A stretch of DNA of 64,000 nt from assembly GCF_008801475.1 (NCBI RefSeq), contig NZ_VZPP01000002.1, positions 62,001 to 126,000 of the forward strand, read 5' to 3'. The DNA is from Pseudomonas moorei. GTDB taxonomy: Bacteria; Pseudomonadota; Gammaproteobacteria; Pseudomonadales; Pseudomonadaceae. The notes under the pieces are model-generated. The model was not told where the DNA came from and made no database searches. It saw nothing but the letters and a program-made list of their open reading frames with translations. The translations under genes and the position numbers were made by a program. Each line of letters begins with the position of its first letter. Position 1 is the first letter of the stretch. Shown here one piece after another: positions 16,912 through 26,812 of the stretch.

Positions 16912-19900
16912 GGGTTTTGCTCCATAGGGCAATGCTTTCGAGCAGGACCGATTCCTGGTACGGCTTGCCGAGGTAGTCGTTGACACCGATGGCCATGGCG
17001 CGGTCGCGGTGTTTCTGGCCGGTGCGGGAAGTAATCATGATGATGGGCAGGTGCTGAAAACGCTCGTCACTGCGGACTTGCCTGGCCACTTCGAAACCGT
17101 CCATGCGCGGCATTTCGATGTCGAGCAGCATCACGTCCGGCCTGTGCTCTTCGAGCAACAACATGGCGTCGACGCCGTCCTTGGCCGTCAGCACGTTCAT
17201 GCCATGGCGTTCGAGCAAGCGGCTGGTGACCTTGCGTACAGTCACCGAGTCATCGACCACCATGATCAGCAACGGCCGTTGCGGCTCGGGCTCGAGGTCT
17301 TGATTGGCCGGACGCTGTGGCACATGGGCTTGCAGGGCGCGGATCGGCGCCAGCAAATCCAGAATCAGCACCACCCGGCCATCGCCCAGGATCGTCGCGC
17401 CGGAAACGCCCTGCACGGCCGCGAACTGCGGGCCGAGGCTCTTGACCACGATCTCGCGAGTGCCGGCCATGGCGTCGACCAACACCGCGATGTGCCGCTC
17501 GTTGCACTGCACCAGCAGCACCGGCAGCGGCAGGTTCTGGCCCAGCAACTTCGGCCGTGGACTGGTTTTCAACAGTTCGCCCAGGTAGCACAGTTCATAG
17601 CGTTGCCCGGCGTATTCATAGGTCGGCGGGTCGAGGCGGAAGTGCCCTTCGAGTTCGTTTGGCAGCACACGGACGATCCCGTCGATGGTGTTCAACGGGA
17701 TCGCGTATTGATCCTCGCCACATTGCACCATCAGCGCGCGGTTGACCGACACCGTGAACGGCAGGCGAATGCGGAAATGCACGCCCTGCCCCGGCACGGA
17801 ATCAATACTCATGCTGCCGCCCAGTTGCCGGACTTCTTCATGCACGACATCCATGCCGACGCCGCGCCCGGAAATCTGGGTGATTTTCTCGGCCGTGGAG
17901 AACCCCGGCTGCAGGATGAATTGCAGCACGTCGCGGTCGCTGATTTCGCTGTTCGGGTCGAGCAGACCGCGCTTGATCGCCTTGCGCCGCACCGCCTCCA
18001 GCGGCACGCCGGCACCGTCATCGCGGATATCGAAAATGATGTCGCCACCCTCGCGCAACAGGTCGAGGGTGATCCGTCCCTGGGCCGGTTTACCCGCCGC
18101 TATTCGCGCCTCGGCAGATTCAAGTCCATGGTCCACGGCATTGCGCAGCATGTGCTCCAGCGGTGCCGCCATGCGTTCGAGCACGTTGCGATCCATTTCG
18201 CCTTCGGCGTTTTCGACGATGAACTCAACGTCCTTGCCCAACTCCTCGGAAACCTGACGAACGATGCGTTTCAAGCGCGGCAGCATCTTTTCGAACGGCA
18301 CCATGCGCGTGCGCATCAGGCCTTCCTGCAGCTCGGTGTTGATACGGCCCTGCTGTTGCAGCAGGTTTTCCGCGTCCTGATTGCGCCGGTCGAGGGTTTC
18401 CTTGAGGTCGAGCAGGTCGGAAGCGGACTCGAACAGTGCCCGCGACAGTTGCTGCAATTGTGAGTGCCGGTCCATTTCCAGGGGATCGAACTCTTCGTAA
18501 CCCAGGCGTTCGGCGTCGACTTGCTGGCGACTGAGGATCCGGCCCTGGGTTTCGATATCGAGGCGGCGCAACTGATCGCGCATCCGCTCGATGGTGGTTT
18601 CCATCTCGTTCAGGGCGATTTGCGCATCGCTGACCTGCTGCTCGATGCGGCCGCGAACAATCGATGACTCGCCGGCCAGGTTGACCAGGTCGTCGAGCAG
18701 TTCCGCCGAGACCTTGACCATGTCGGCGCCGGCATCGGGTTGCAGCGGGGTTTCGGCTTTTGCAGCGGCGGGCAGCGCGATTGGCGTTGGCGTTTCAGGC
18801 AGCGCCGGGTGGCTGAAATTCTTGATCGCGTCGATCAGTCGATCGGCCGGCGGCAAGGGTTCGCCGGCGCGGGTCGCGTCGAGCATTTGCGCCAGTCGAT
18901 CATGGCTGCGTTGCAGCAGCTCGAACAACGCCGCCGTGGGTTTCAGTACTCCGGCGGATAAACCTTCGTAGAGAAATTCCAGCTCATGGGCCAAATCGCC
19001 GATCGGGGTGATCTCCACCATGCGTGCGCCGCCCTTGAGCGTGTGCAGGTCGCGCAGCAGGGTTTCCACTTCCTGACGATTCGACGGCTCGGCCTGCCAG
19101 CGCACCAGCGCCGCACCGGAGCTTTCGATGATGTCGAAACCTTCCTCAAGGAAGATGTCCAGCAGCTCGCTGTCGTGATGGGCCGAGTCATTGCTGGCCG
19201 CCGGCTCGATCAGATCGGCATGGCCTGCGTGTCCCTGGCGGAACGCACGGATCGCTTCGATCAGTTCGCCCGGATCGTCGAGGGATTGATGCTGTTGCAG
19301 CTGTTCAAGCAAATGCGCCAAGCGATCGTGGCTGTGTTGCAACAAAGAAGCGAGCCCGTCGCTGTAGCTGTACCGGCGGTCCACCAGGCCTTCGTAAAGG
19401 CTTTCCAGTTCATGGGCCAGATCGCCGACCGGCTCGACCTCGGCCATGCGCGCGCCGCCTTTGAGGGTATGCAAATCCCGTTGCAAGGACGACAGCGGCG
19501 CAGCATTGGACGGCTCGCTTAACCAGCGCTGCAAGGCCGGACCGGCGCTTTCAAGGATATCCGCGGCTTCTTCGAGGAAGATCGAAACGATCTCGTCGTC
19601 CGGCTCGTGTTCCCTTGTAGGAGCGAGCCTGCTCGCGATGGATTCACAGGCGCCGCGTTTATCCTGCGATAACGCGTCATCGTTGACGACCATCGCTGGC
19701 AAGCCAGCGCCCACAGGGGGCAGGCTGTTTTCAAGTTCGGCGGTGGCATCGGACAGTTCGCGGATGCTCAGGGTACGGCTGCCGTCGCTACGGATCAGGC
19801 CCATGGCCGACGGGTCGAGGCTCTGATCGAGCAAGCCGTGCAAGGCGCGAATCCGCTCCGGGCGCGGACTGACTTCCTGGCCGGCAGCCAGTTCGTCGAG

Positions 19901-22900
19901 CATGTTGATCAGCGCTTCGTGGGCACTTTGCGCTTCATGGAAAAACGCCTCGCTGACCGCCAGGCTGCTTTCTTCCACGGCACCGTAAAGGTCGAGCAAG
20001 GCTTCGCACAGCTCATCCACCGGATGCAAATCGGCCAGGTGTGCACCTTCGCCGAGGGTGGTCAATTCATCCAGCAGCGCACTGAGTTCCTGGCGTTCGC
20101 CGGGGTGTTGCTGCCAGCGTTGCAACAGGCTTTCGGCGTCCAGCAGGATGTCCATGCCCTGGGCCAGAAAGTTGTTGATCAACTGCGGATCGCGCTTGAT
20201 GCGAAGGCCTGTGTTCGGGGTGTTCGACAGGCTGGCCAGACGTTCGGCCAACAAGGCCTGGGTGCGTTCGATCAATGCCGCCGCGTCAGGGATCTCGGCC
20301 AACGGGTCCGTCTTCAGTTGGCGCAAACCGAGGCGGAACAAACCTTCGGCTTCCAACAGCAATTCGACTTCGTCCAGGTCGAGGGCGATCTGGTGGGCCT
20401 TGTATTCCCGGGCCAGTTGATCCAGCGGCGCGGCGAGCTCGGCAATCGGCAACACCCCGGCCATCGACGCACTGCCCTTGAGGGTGTGCAAGGCACGCTG
20501 CAATTCATCGCTGGCCTGCAACGGCACGTGTTCGGCAGCCTGATCCAGAAAGCGATTGAGACTGCTCAAATGGGATTCGGCTTCTTTGCGGAAGATCTCC
20601 AGCAACAAAGGATCGAGGGCCGCGACGTCTTGGGTATCTTCATCGGCGGCCAATGCCTCGCCCTTGGCCAGGGCATGGGCCCGGGCGGCCAGTTGGTCGA
20701 CGTCGTTACGCTGGCGTTGGGCATTGGCGGCAAATTCGGCCACCAGCTCCGGCAACAGCGCCAACACATCGCCCAGCAGTTGTTGCACCGCAGCGCCCGG
20801 GGCGACGCTGTGTTCCAGCACACGGTTGAGCAGGTTTTCCACGGCCCAGGCCAGTTCGCCGAGCACCAGTGCCCGGACCATTCGGCCGCTGCCCTTCAGC
20901 GTATGGAAAGCGCGACGCACTTCCCCCAGGGCTGACGGGTCATCAGGGTTGGCCGACCAGCGCGGCAGGTATTCCCGCAGGATGTCCAACACCTCGTCGG
21001 TCTCTTCGAGGAACACTTCGCGCAGCTCGTCATCCACCGGTGTTTCACCGGCAGGCGGCGGCAACAGGCTGCCCGGTGTGGTCTGGGCGGGCGGATTGAG
21101 TGCCGACACAGGGCTGGCCAACACATCCGCCAGGGTCTGGACGACGGCCGGGGTGTCCAGTTCCTGCCTCTGCTGCATGACCTGCGCTTCGCTCGGACTC
21201 AGTACATCCTCGAGCACCGGCACATGCTGTTCGCTAGGGAAGAAACCGAGTGACGCCAGGCTTTTTTCGGCGATATCGAGCAACGACTCACCGGGTGCTT
21301 CCGGGTCATCGTTGAGGCGCTCCAGATAGTATTCGAGGCTGGCGATCACGTCGGCCAGGCTGTCCAGTTCCTGCCAGCCGGGCTGACCGGGATCGAGCAA
21401 CAGGTGCTCGCGGATGAAGTGATTGCAGGTTTCGATCAGGCTGGCCGCGCGGCTCAACGGAATCATCGCCAGCGCACCGCGAACCTGGGTCAGCAAGGCC
21501 GGCAGCGCCTGTAAATGCTGACGGTCCCAGTCGGCGTCGATGTAGTCGACGATCATGTCCTTGGCCTGTTGCAGGCAGATGCGCGCTTCCTTGATCACGA
21601 TCTGGTGAATCTGCGTCAGGTCGGTGGTTGGCAGACGGCTTTCTTCCTGACTCTCCGGCTCCACGGTGCCGACCATGCCGGCCAGCGTCGCTTCGACGTA
21701 GAGCAAGGCCCCGGCGACGTCCATGAGAATCGCGTCATCGGGTGCGCGCTGGCCCTGGGCGAGGCTCAGGACCACCGCCAATTGGTCAATGATGACCTTG
21801 CGCGGCTGACCGAAACCCAACACCGCCAGGGTGTCGGCGATTTGCCGCAGCGGCGCCAGCAGGCTGTCGAGATCGGAAGCGTGTTGACGGTCGCTGCGCA
21901 CGAACAGGTCCAGGCGCTCCTTGACCCGCACCAGCTCCTCGCACAGTGCCGCCAGTACCGAACGCATGGCGTCGCGGTCAGGCCCTGCCAGTCGTGCACG
22001 TTCCTCATCGACCATTGCGCTGTCAGGCAGCGCGTCATCCAGTCCGTAGCGATCTTTCATGGTCAGCATCTGCCCGGTGGGGTGTTCGGCTTTGGCTATG
22101 TAGAACAGCAAACTCTTGAGCAGCTCCGGCGGCGCCGGTTGATTGATGGCGGGCATGCCCTGTTCGAGCAGGCGTTTGAGTTCTTTGTCGGCTTCCTTGA
22201 ACAGGCTGCGCAAGGCAGGGCTGTTGGCAATCGCACCGGCGCGCATGCCTTCGACCAGCGCCGCGGCGATCTGCCACAACGGGCTCAGGGGTGCGTTACC
22301 GCACAGGCTTTCGAGGCGACTGAATACCTTGGCCAGATAACCGAGATTGGTCTCGTCATCCTGCTCGCGGAGCAAGCCAACCAGGGCCATCTGCAACATT
22401 TGCCGCAACTTGCGCAGCACGCTCGGCAGGTCCGGCGGTTCCAGATGCGCCAGCGACGCTTCGTCCAGCGGCGGCAGATCGGGCAGCAGCGGGCTGAACA
22501 GGCTGGTTTCCGACAACAGGCCTTCGCCACGGGCGCTGCGCAGGTCGTTGATCAGCGGCAGCACCACCAGCGGCAGGTCGCGTCGCGCACCCTGAACCCG
22601 GTCGAGGTAGATCGGCAGTTGCCCCAAGGCTTGCATCAGCAGGTGCAGCGCCTCGTCACGATGGCTGACGCGGCCCTGTTGCAGGGCGCTTACAAGCTGC
22701 TCCATCTCTTCGGCGAGCAAGGCCGCGCCGTAGAATTCGACCATCTGCAAACTGCCGTGAACCTGATGAATGCACGCCAGGCAATCGCCCAGCGCGTGCG
22801 TCGCCTGCGGATCATCCAGCAGGGTTTCGATGGCGTGATGAGCCTGCTTCAGCGTTTCGGCAATCTCGCCTTTGACCCATTCGAGGGCCACATAGTCGTG

Positions 22901-22912
22901 CCGATCACCCAT
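16904..22912 (-). CDS. chpA: Hybrid chemosensory kinase ChpA with multiple Hpt domains
   Basis: 2,002-residue CheA-type kinase controlling type IV pilus motility. Hpt-like histidines are seen at about residues 49 (CIHQVHGSLQM), 669, 806, 1147 and 1287 (HTLKG motifs); two further Hpt-like repeats have Thr at the His site (about 475 and 950). Then follow the dimerisation helices (from 1400), an ATPase domain (MLRNAVDHGL near 1590, GRGVGMDVVHE near 1687), a CheW domain (1714-1864) and a receiver domain with phospho-Asp near 1928 (VMLLDIEMPRMDGFE). It is about 470 residues shorter than P. aeruginosa ChpA. A REP pair is translated in frame at about residues 1065-1099. The ATG at 22912 matches the family start MGDRHDYVALEWVKGEI. 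Confidence 0.94.
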   Translation of the reverse strand: MGDRHDYVALEWVKGEIAETLKQAHHAIETLLDDPQATHALGDCLACIHQVHGSLQMVEFYGAALLAEEMEQLVSALQQGRVSHRDEALHLLMQALGQLPIYLDRVQGARRDLPLVVLPLINDLRSARGEGLLSETSLFSPLLPDLPPLDEASLAHLEPPDLPSVLRKLRQMLQMALVGLLREQDDETNLGYLAKVFSRLESLCGNAPLSPLWQIAAALVEGMRAGAIANSPALRSLFKEADKELKRLLEQGMPAINQPAPPELLKSLLFYIAKAEHPTGQMLTMKDRYGLDDALPDSAMVDEERARLAGPDRDAMRSVLAALCEELVRVKERLDLFVRSDRQHASDLDSLLAPLRQIADTLAVLGFGQPRKVIIDQLAVVLSLAQGQRAPDDAILMDVAGALLYVEATLAGMVGTVEPESQEESRLPTTDLTQIHQIVIKEARICLQQAKDMIVDYIDADWDRQHLQALPALLTQVRGALAMIPLSRAASLIETCNHFIREHLLLDPGQPGWQELDSLADVIASLEYYLERLNDDPEAPGESLLDIAEKSLASLGFFPSEQHVPVLEDVLSPSEAQVMQQRQELDTPAVVQTLADVLASPVSALNPPAQTTPGSLLPPPAGETPVDDELREVFLEETDEVLDILREYLPRWSANPDDPSALGEVRRAFHTLKGSGRMVRALVLGELAWAVENLLNRVLEHSVAPGAAVQQLLGDVLALLPELVAEFAANAQRQRNDVDQLAARAHALAKGEALAADEDTQDVAALDPLLLEIFRKEAESHLSSLNRFLDQAAEHVPLQASDELQRALHTLKGSASMAGVLPIAELAAPLDQLAREYKAHQIALDLDEVELLLEAEGLFRLGLRQLKTDPLAEIPDAAALIERTQALLAERLASLSNTPNTGLRIKRDPQLINNFLAQGMDILLDAESLLQRWQQHPGERQELSALLDELTTLGEGAHLADLHPVDELCEALLDLYGAVEESSLAVSEAFFHEAQSAHEALINMLDELAAGQEVSPRPERIRALHGLLDQSLDPSAMGLIRSDGSRTLSIRELSDATAELENSLPPVGAGLPAMVVNDDALSQDKRGACESIASRLAPTREHEPDDEIVSIFLEEAADILESAGPALQRWLSEPSNAAPLSSLQRDLHTLKGGARMAEVEPVGDLAHELESLYEGLVDRRYSYSDGLASLLQHSHDRLAHLLEQLQQHQSLDDPGELIEAIRAFRQGHAGHADLIEPAASNDSAHHDSELLDIFLEEGFDIIESSGAALVRWQAEPSNRQEVETLLRDLHTLKGGARMVEITPIGDLAHELEFLYEGLSAGVLKPTAALFELLQRSHDRLAQMLDATRAGEPLPPADRLIDAIKNFSHPALPETPTPIALPAAAKAETPLQPDAGADMVKVSAELLDDLVNLAGESSIVRGRIEQQVSDAQIALNEMETTIERMRDQLRRLDIETQGRILSRQQVDAERLGYEEFDPLEMDRHSQLQQLSRALFESASDLLDLKETLDRRNQDAENLLQQQGRINTELQEGLMRTRMVPFEKMLPRLKRIVRQVSEELGKDVEFIVENAEGEMDRNVLERMAAPLEHMLRNAVDHGLESAEARIAAGKPAQGRITLDLLREGGDIIFDIRDDGAGVPLEAVRRKAIKRGLLDPNSEISDRDVLQFILQPGFSTAEKITQISGRGVGMDVVHEEVRQLGGSMSIDSVPGQGVHFRIRLPFTVSVNRALMVQCGEDQYAIPLNTIDGIVRVLPNELEGHFRLDPPTYEYAGQRYELCYLGELLKTSPRPKLLGQNLPLPVLLVQCNERHIAVLVDAMAGTREIVVKSLGPQFAAVQGVSGATILGDGRVVLILDLLAPIRALQAHVPQRPANQDLEPEPQRPLLIMVVDDSVTVRKVTSRLLERHGMNVLTAKDGVDAMLLLEEHRPDVMLLDIEMPRMDGFEVARQVRSDERFQHLPIIMITSRTGQKHRDRAMAIGVNDYLGKPYQESVLLESIALWSKTHA
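19616..19720. repeat. REP doublet embedded in the chpA coding sequence
   Basis: GTAGGAGCGAGCCTGCTCGCGA (19617-19638) and the inverted partner CATCGCTGGCAAGCCAGCGC (19691-19710) make a standard REP doublet about 105 nt long, but inside chpA. It is read through without stop or frame change, adding about 35 residues between two Hpt domains. All other REP elements in the window are intergenic. Confidence 0.85.
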
Positions 22913-22961
22913 AACCACCTCAGTTACCACTTCAGTCAAAATGCCAACGCCCGCAGGCGGT

Positions 22962-25022
22962 TCAAGCTTTGTCCGTCGCCTGCGCCTTGGCGGCCGGCAA
23001 GGTGAAACCGGACACCGACCGCCGCAACTGGCTGGCCATCTTCGCCAGGTTGCCAATGCTCTCGGCAGTGGCGGTGGAACCTGACGAGGTCTGCGTCGTG
23101 ATTTGCTGGATCACATTCATCGTCAGGGAAATCTGACCGGCAGACGACGTCTGTTGTTGTGCGGCATTGGAAATACTCTGGATCAGCGCCGCCAGTGTCT
23201 TGGAAACCCCTTCGATTTCTTCCAGGGCCACACCCGCATCCTGCGCCAGCCGCGCACCCCGCACCACTTCGGTGGTGGTCTGTTCCATGGAAATCACGGC
23301 TTCGTTGGTGTCGGTCTGAATCGCCCGCACCAGTGTTTCGATCTGCCGGGTCGCGGCGGACGAGCGCTCGGCCAGACGCTGCACTTCATCGGCGACCACC
23401 GCAAAACCGCGCCCGGCATCACCGGCCATGGACGCCTGGATCGCCGCATTGAGGGCGAGGATGTTGGTTTGATCGGCAATGTCATCGATCAGGCTGACAA
23501 TGTCGCCGATTTCCTGGGAAGACTCGCCAAGACGTTTGATCCGCTTGGCGGTGTCCTGAATCTGTTCACGGATGTTGTCCATGCCGTGGATGGTGTTGTG
23601 CACCACCTCGTTGCCCTTGTTGGCGATTTCCACCGAGCGTTCGGCCACCGCCGACGATTCGGCAGCGTTGGCCGACACCTGGTCGATGGATTCGGCCATC
23701 TCATTGATGGCGGTAGAGGCTTCGGCAATCTGCTGCGCCTGATGCTCCGACGCCTGCGCCAGGTGCATGGCGGTGGCCTGGGTTTCCTGCACGGCGGCCG
23801 CCACCTGGCCGGCCGTCAGGTTGATGGTCGCCACCAGGTCGCGCAGTTGATCCACGGAGTAATTGATCGAGTCGGCGATGGTGCCGGTGAAATCTTCGGT
23901 GACCGATGCCGTGACCGTCAGGTCGCCATCGGCCAGGTCCTCGATCTCATCGAGCAGGCGCATGATCGCGTTCTGGTTGCGCTCATTTTTCTCGGCAGTT
24001 TCCCGCAGCTGGCGATTGGTTTCACGCACCATCACCAGGCCAATGAGGATGATGGAGGCCAACGCCAACAGACCCAACACGTAACCGCCAATGGTATCGG
24101 TGGTGCGCCCGCCCGCCAGGTTTTCGAAACCGCTGGCCAGGTGCGAGGCTTCATCGAGCAGGGTTTGCGACAGGCTGAAAATGTTGGTGGCCGATTCGCG
24201 CACCTTGAACAGTTCGGGCGAGGTTTCGAGGATTTCATCCACTGAACCCGAGACAAACTCGAACAGCTCGGAAATTTCGGTCAGTCGCGCGCGCGCATCG
24301 CGATCTTCGACCTGGCTGATCCTCTGCGACAGGTTGCCCTGGAGCATGCCGTTGAGCACCAGGCCGAAACGCGCCGCGTCGCGACCGAAAGCGTCGGCAG
24401 CCTGTTGCGAATTTTCATCGCCGGACAACACCGTGTTTACCGCGCCGAGAATCCGCTCAGCCAGCAGCGATTGACGTTGGGCCATCGCCACCTGACCCGC
24501 CGGAGCACCGCGCTGCAGCAGGATTTCCACCACCTTTTCGTATTCGACCTGCAGCTGCGGCACGGTTTCGGCGAGGGTGGCGGCCACCTGATGCAGTGAC
24601 AACACGGTCTGCTCGCTGGAGAGAATGGCGTCGGTGTTTTTCAGCAGGCGCTCCCAATCCAGTTGCACGGCGCGCATTTCCGGGCGCACGGTCGCCGGCG
24701 CTGGCGGCAAGCCGGTCGCCGGATCGCCTTTTTTCAGATAGCCCCAGCGCTGGGCAAAATCGTTGCGCGCATCGCTGAGCAGCTTGAATGCCGCAGCCTT
24801 GCCGGCGGCGGCCTCGGTGGCGTTTTTGGCAATGCGCTGGGACAGCACGCGCAATTCGCCAGCGTGGCCGATGTACTGCTTATCGTAAGTGGCCTGGGTG
24901 TTGAGGTACGCGAAGTTGGCGAACAACAGCATGATGAAGATGATCAGTGCGATAAACAGCACAATGATCTGCGACCGGCTGCGCGACCCTTCCATTGGCT
25001 TGCCTGCTTTTGCTTTTATCAT
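22962..25022 (-). CDS. pilJ: Methyl-accepting chemotaxis protein PilJ
   Basis: 686-residue inner-membrane receptor of the Pil-Chp pathway, which senses pilus-linked surface signals. It has an N-terminal membrane helix ([20 protein letters not shown]), a long periplasmic region with PilJ repeats, a second helix near residue 310 ([18 protein letters not shown]), a HAMP-like linker and a cytoplasmic signalling domain with the hairpin tip [20 protein letters not shown] near 520. Length matches PilJ. The end lies 49 nt from chpA, where P. aeruginosa has the methyltransferase gene pilK. REP pair upstream. Confidence 0.95.
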   Translation of the reverse strand: MIKAKAGKPMEGSRSRSQIIVLFIALIIFIMLLFANFAYLNTQATYDKQYIGHAGELRVLSQRIAKNATEAAAGKAAAFKLLSDARNDFAQRWGYLKKGDPATGLPPAPATVRPEMRAVQLDWERLLKNTDAILSSEQTVLSLHQVAATLAETVPQLQVEYEKVVEILLQRGAPAGQVAMAQRQSLLAERILGAVNTVLSGDENSQQAADAFGRDAARFGLVLNGMLQGNLSQRISQVEDRDARARLTEISELFEFVSGSVDEILETSPELFKVRESATNIFSLSQTLLDEASHLASGFENLAGGRTTDTIGGYVLGLLALASIILIGLVMVRETNRQLRETAEKNERNQNAIMRLLDEIEDLADGDLTVTASVTEDFTGTIADSINYSVDQLRDLVATINLTAGQVAAAVQETQATAMHLAQASEHQAQQIAEASTAINEMAESIDQVSANAAESSAVAERSVEIANKGNEVVHNTIHGMDNIREQIQDTAKRIKRLGESSQEIGDIVSLIDDIADQTNILALNAAIQASMAGDAGRGFAVVADEVQRLAERSSAATRQIETLVRAIQTDTNEAVISMEQTTTEVVRGARLAQDAGVALEEIEGVSKTLAALIQSISNAAQQQTSSAGQISLTMNVIQQITTQTSSGSTATAESIGNLAKMASQLRRSVSGFTLPAAKAQATDKA

Positions 25023-25058
25023 CGGTCACCAACACCCTTTAAAGCTTGCCGAAGTACC

Positions 25059-25149
25059 TGTAGGAGCGAGCCTGCTCGCGATTCAGGCGCCGCGGCGCAT
25101 CAGGAAAACCGCGTTATCGTTCAATCGCGAGCAGGCTCGCTCCCACAGG
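25059..25149. repeat. REP doublet between pilI and pilJ
   Basis: Inverted pair TGTAGGAGCGAGCCTGCTCGCG (25059-25080) and TCGCGAGCAGGCTCGCTCCCACA (25125-25147) fills the pilI-pilJ gap inside the minus-strand cluster. As it lies within a likely operon, its hairpins could lower expression of the downstream genes or protect the upstream mRNA. Confidence 0.9.
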
Positions 25150-25151
25150 GT

Positions 25152-25691
25152 TTACAGGGCCACGTTCATGAATCCTTGCGAGCGTACCAGCGCAAACGGG
25201 CTGAACACCCGCCAACTCTGCTCGCCCTGGAAACAGCCTTCAACAAATGCCGCCATCGGCCCCTGCAATTCGTCAGCGGGCACGGCCTTCAGGCTGTCTT
25301 GAGCAAAGTGCTGCAGGCCGAAGACTTCGTCGACCATCAAGCCGGCAAACACATCTTCGTACTCCACCACCAATACCCGTCGCTGCCTTCGCGCGGTCGA
25401 CAGTTCGTAACCAAAGAAGCCACACAGGTCCATGATCGGCAACAACCGTCCGCGTAGGTTGGCCACGCCCTTGACCCAAGGCTTGACCCCGGGCAGTTGC
25501 GTAAAGCGCGGCTCGTGCAACACCTCGCCGACTTCGCTCATGGGCGCAACATACCAGTGCTCGCCCACGCGAAAGCCGATGCCACTCCAGCTGTCCTGCC
25601 GGGGTGGCTGGGACGGCAAGTCCGCGGCCAGCAGACGACAACGCTGGTCAATCTGCAGCAGCAGCTCGAAGGCGGTCAGCGACTCGGTCAT
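25152..25691 (-). CDS. pilI: CheW-like protein PilI
   Basis: 179-residue CheW-domain adaptor expected to link PilJ to the ChpA kinase. Characteristic parts are GIGFRVGEHWYVAPMSEVGE, VKGVANLRGRLLPIMDLCGF and a final VRSQGFMNVAL. It starts 10 nt after the pilH stop, so pilG-pilH-pilI form a tight unit. Length and order match P. aeruginosa. Confidence 0.93.
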   Translation of the reverse strand: MTESLTAFELLLQIDQRCRLLAADLPSQPPRQDSWSGIGFRVGEHWYVAPMSEVGEVLHEPRFTQLPGVKPWVKGVANLRGRLLPIMDLCGFFGYELSTARRQRRVLVVEYEDVFAGLMVDEVFGLQHFAQDSLKAVPADELQGPMAAFVEGCFQGEQSWRVFSPFALVRSQGFMNVAL

Positions 25692-25701
25692 GACCGGACA
25701 A

Positions 25702-26067
25702 TCAACCGGGCAGGACGTTGTTCAGGGTCTTGATCAGGGTTTCTTCGTCGACGGGCTTGGTCAGGTAGTCCCTGGCCCCCTGGCGTGTGCCCCAGACCTT
25801 GTCGGTTTCCTGATCCTTGGTGGTGATGATGATCACCGGGATGTGCCCGGTTTCCGGGTCTTTGGTCAACTGACGGGTCGCCTGGAAACCGTTGAGGCCG
25901 GGCATGACGATGTCCATCAGCACCGCGTCGGGCTTTTCCAGGCGGGCCAGGGCCACGCCGTCGGCGCCGTTTTCGGCTTTCAATACTTCATGACCGTGCT
26001 TTTCCAGCATGCCGGTCAGTTTGTACATCTCAGTCGGCGAATCATCGACGATCAGGATACGAGCCAT
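25702..26067 (-). CDS. pilH: Response regulator PilH
   Basis: 121-residue single-domain CheY-like receiver of the Pil-Chp system. Acidic pocket ILIVDDSPTE, phospho-acceptor Asp in AVLMDIVMPGLNGFQ, and the Lys in YLTKPVDEE are all present, so it should be phosphorylated by ChpA. In P. aeruginosa PilH counteracts PilG output. The ATG at 26067 follows GGGGAAG at good distance; an in-frame start 12 nt upstream is less likely. Confidence 0.94.
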   Translation of the reverse strand: MARILIVDDSPTEMYKLTGMLEKHGHEVLKAENGADGVALARLEKPDAVLMDIVMPGLNGFQATRQLTKDPETGHIPVIIITTKDQETDKVWGTRQGARDYLTKPVDEETLIKTLNNVLPG

Positions 26068-26124
26068 GGTCTTCCCCATTCTTGTCGACGCAAGGCCCGT
26101 TGGCCGAGCGTCACTGTAGGTGTC

Positions 26125-26529
26125 TTACTGCGGCAAAACGGCGGCAAAGCCCGGAACATGGGCCTGGATCGCGTTCAGCAGTTCTTCCTTGCTGAAAGGC
26201 TTGGTCAAAAACTGGTCGGAGCCGACGATACGCCCCTTGGCCTTGTCGAACAGCCCGTCCTTGGACGACAGCATAATCACTGGCGTGGACTTGAAAGCCG
26301 GGTTGTTCTTGATTAATGCGCAGGTTTGATAGCCATCCAGACGCGGCATCATGATGTCGACAAAGATGATGCCAGGGTGATTGTCGGCGATCTTGGCCAG
26401 GGCATCGAAACCGTCGATGGCCGTGATCACTTCACAGCCTACGTTTTTCAACAGCGTTTCGGCGGTTCGGCGAATCGTCTTCGAATCGTCGATGACCATG
26501 ACCTTCAAGGCGCTGGAATGCTGTTCCAT
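26125..26529 (-). CDS. pilG: Response regulator PilG
   Basis: 134-residue CheY-like receiver, first gene of the minus-strand Pil-Chp cluster. It has the acidic pair in MVIDDSKTIRR, the acceptor Asp in IIFVDIMMPRLDGYQ and the Lys in FLTKPFSKEE. In P. aeruginosa PilG promotes pilus extension and raises cAMP through FimV/FimL/CyaB. The ATG at 26529 (MEQHSSALKVMVIDD) gives the family length; the frame to 26559 is not needed. Its promoter should lie in the 283 nt gap to gshB. Confidence 0.94.
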   Translation of the reverse strand: MEQHSSALKVMVIDDSKTIRRTAETLLKNVGCEVITAIDGFDALAKIADNHPGIIFVDIMMPRLDGYQTCALIKNNPAFKSTPVIMLSSKDGLFDKAKGRIVGSDQFLTKPFSKEELLNAIQAHVPGFAAVLPQ

Positions 26530-26738
26530 AAATGCTCTACCGTCGCCTTTGCGAATCAAATTGTCCGTTTGCCGGTTAATGGCGGCCAGAAACCCTTGAT
26601 ACTCAAGGGCCAGTACAACTTGGCAGTCTTTTTAGCACAGTCTCCAACACCAATCTATCGGCCAACCTCCGAGGTGGTTTTTCCTTGACCGGGAACACAC
26701 TCAGCGCCACTCTGACGCCACTTTACGGCCTGATCTTT

Positions 26739-26776
26739 TGTAGGAGCGAGCTGCCCGGAGCAGGCTCGCTCCTACA
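26739..26776. repeat. Compact REP pair in the pilG-gshB gap
   Basis: TGTAGGAGCGAGC and GCTCGCTCCTACA face each other with about 12 nt between, giving a strong hairpin 37 nt before the gshB start. It lies between divergent genes, so it does not act as a terminator of either. Confidence 0.8.
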
Positions 26777-26812
26777 GATCACACATACGCCCCTACTTTC
26801 GAGGAAACACCC

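Noticed and set aside
21515..23005. 496-codon plus-strand ORF opposite chpA
   Set aside because: Antisense shadow with low-complexity Gln/Arg/His composition; chpA is fully supported in this region.
25059..25149. Possible CRISPR-like repeats
   Set aside because: The repeats are palindromic REP doublets scattered between genes, not regularly spaced units with unique spacers, and no cas gene is present.
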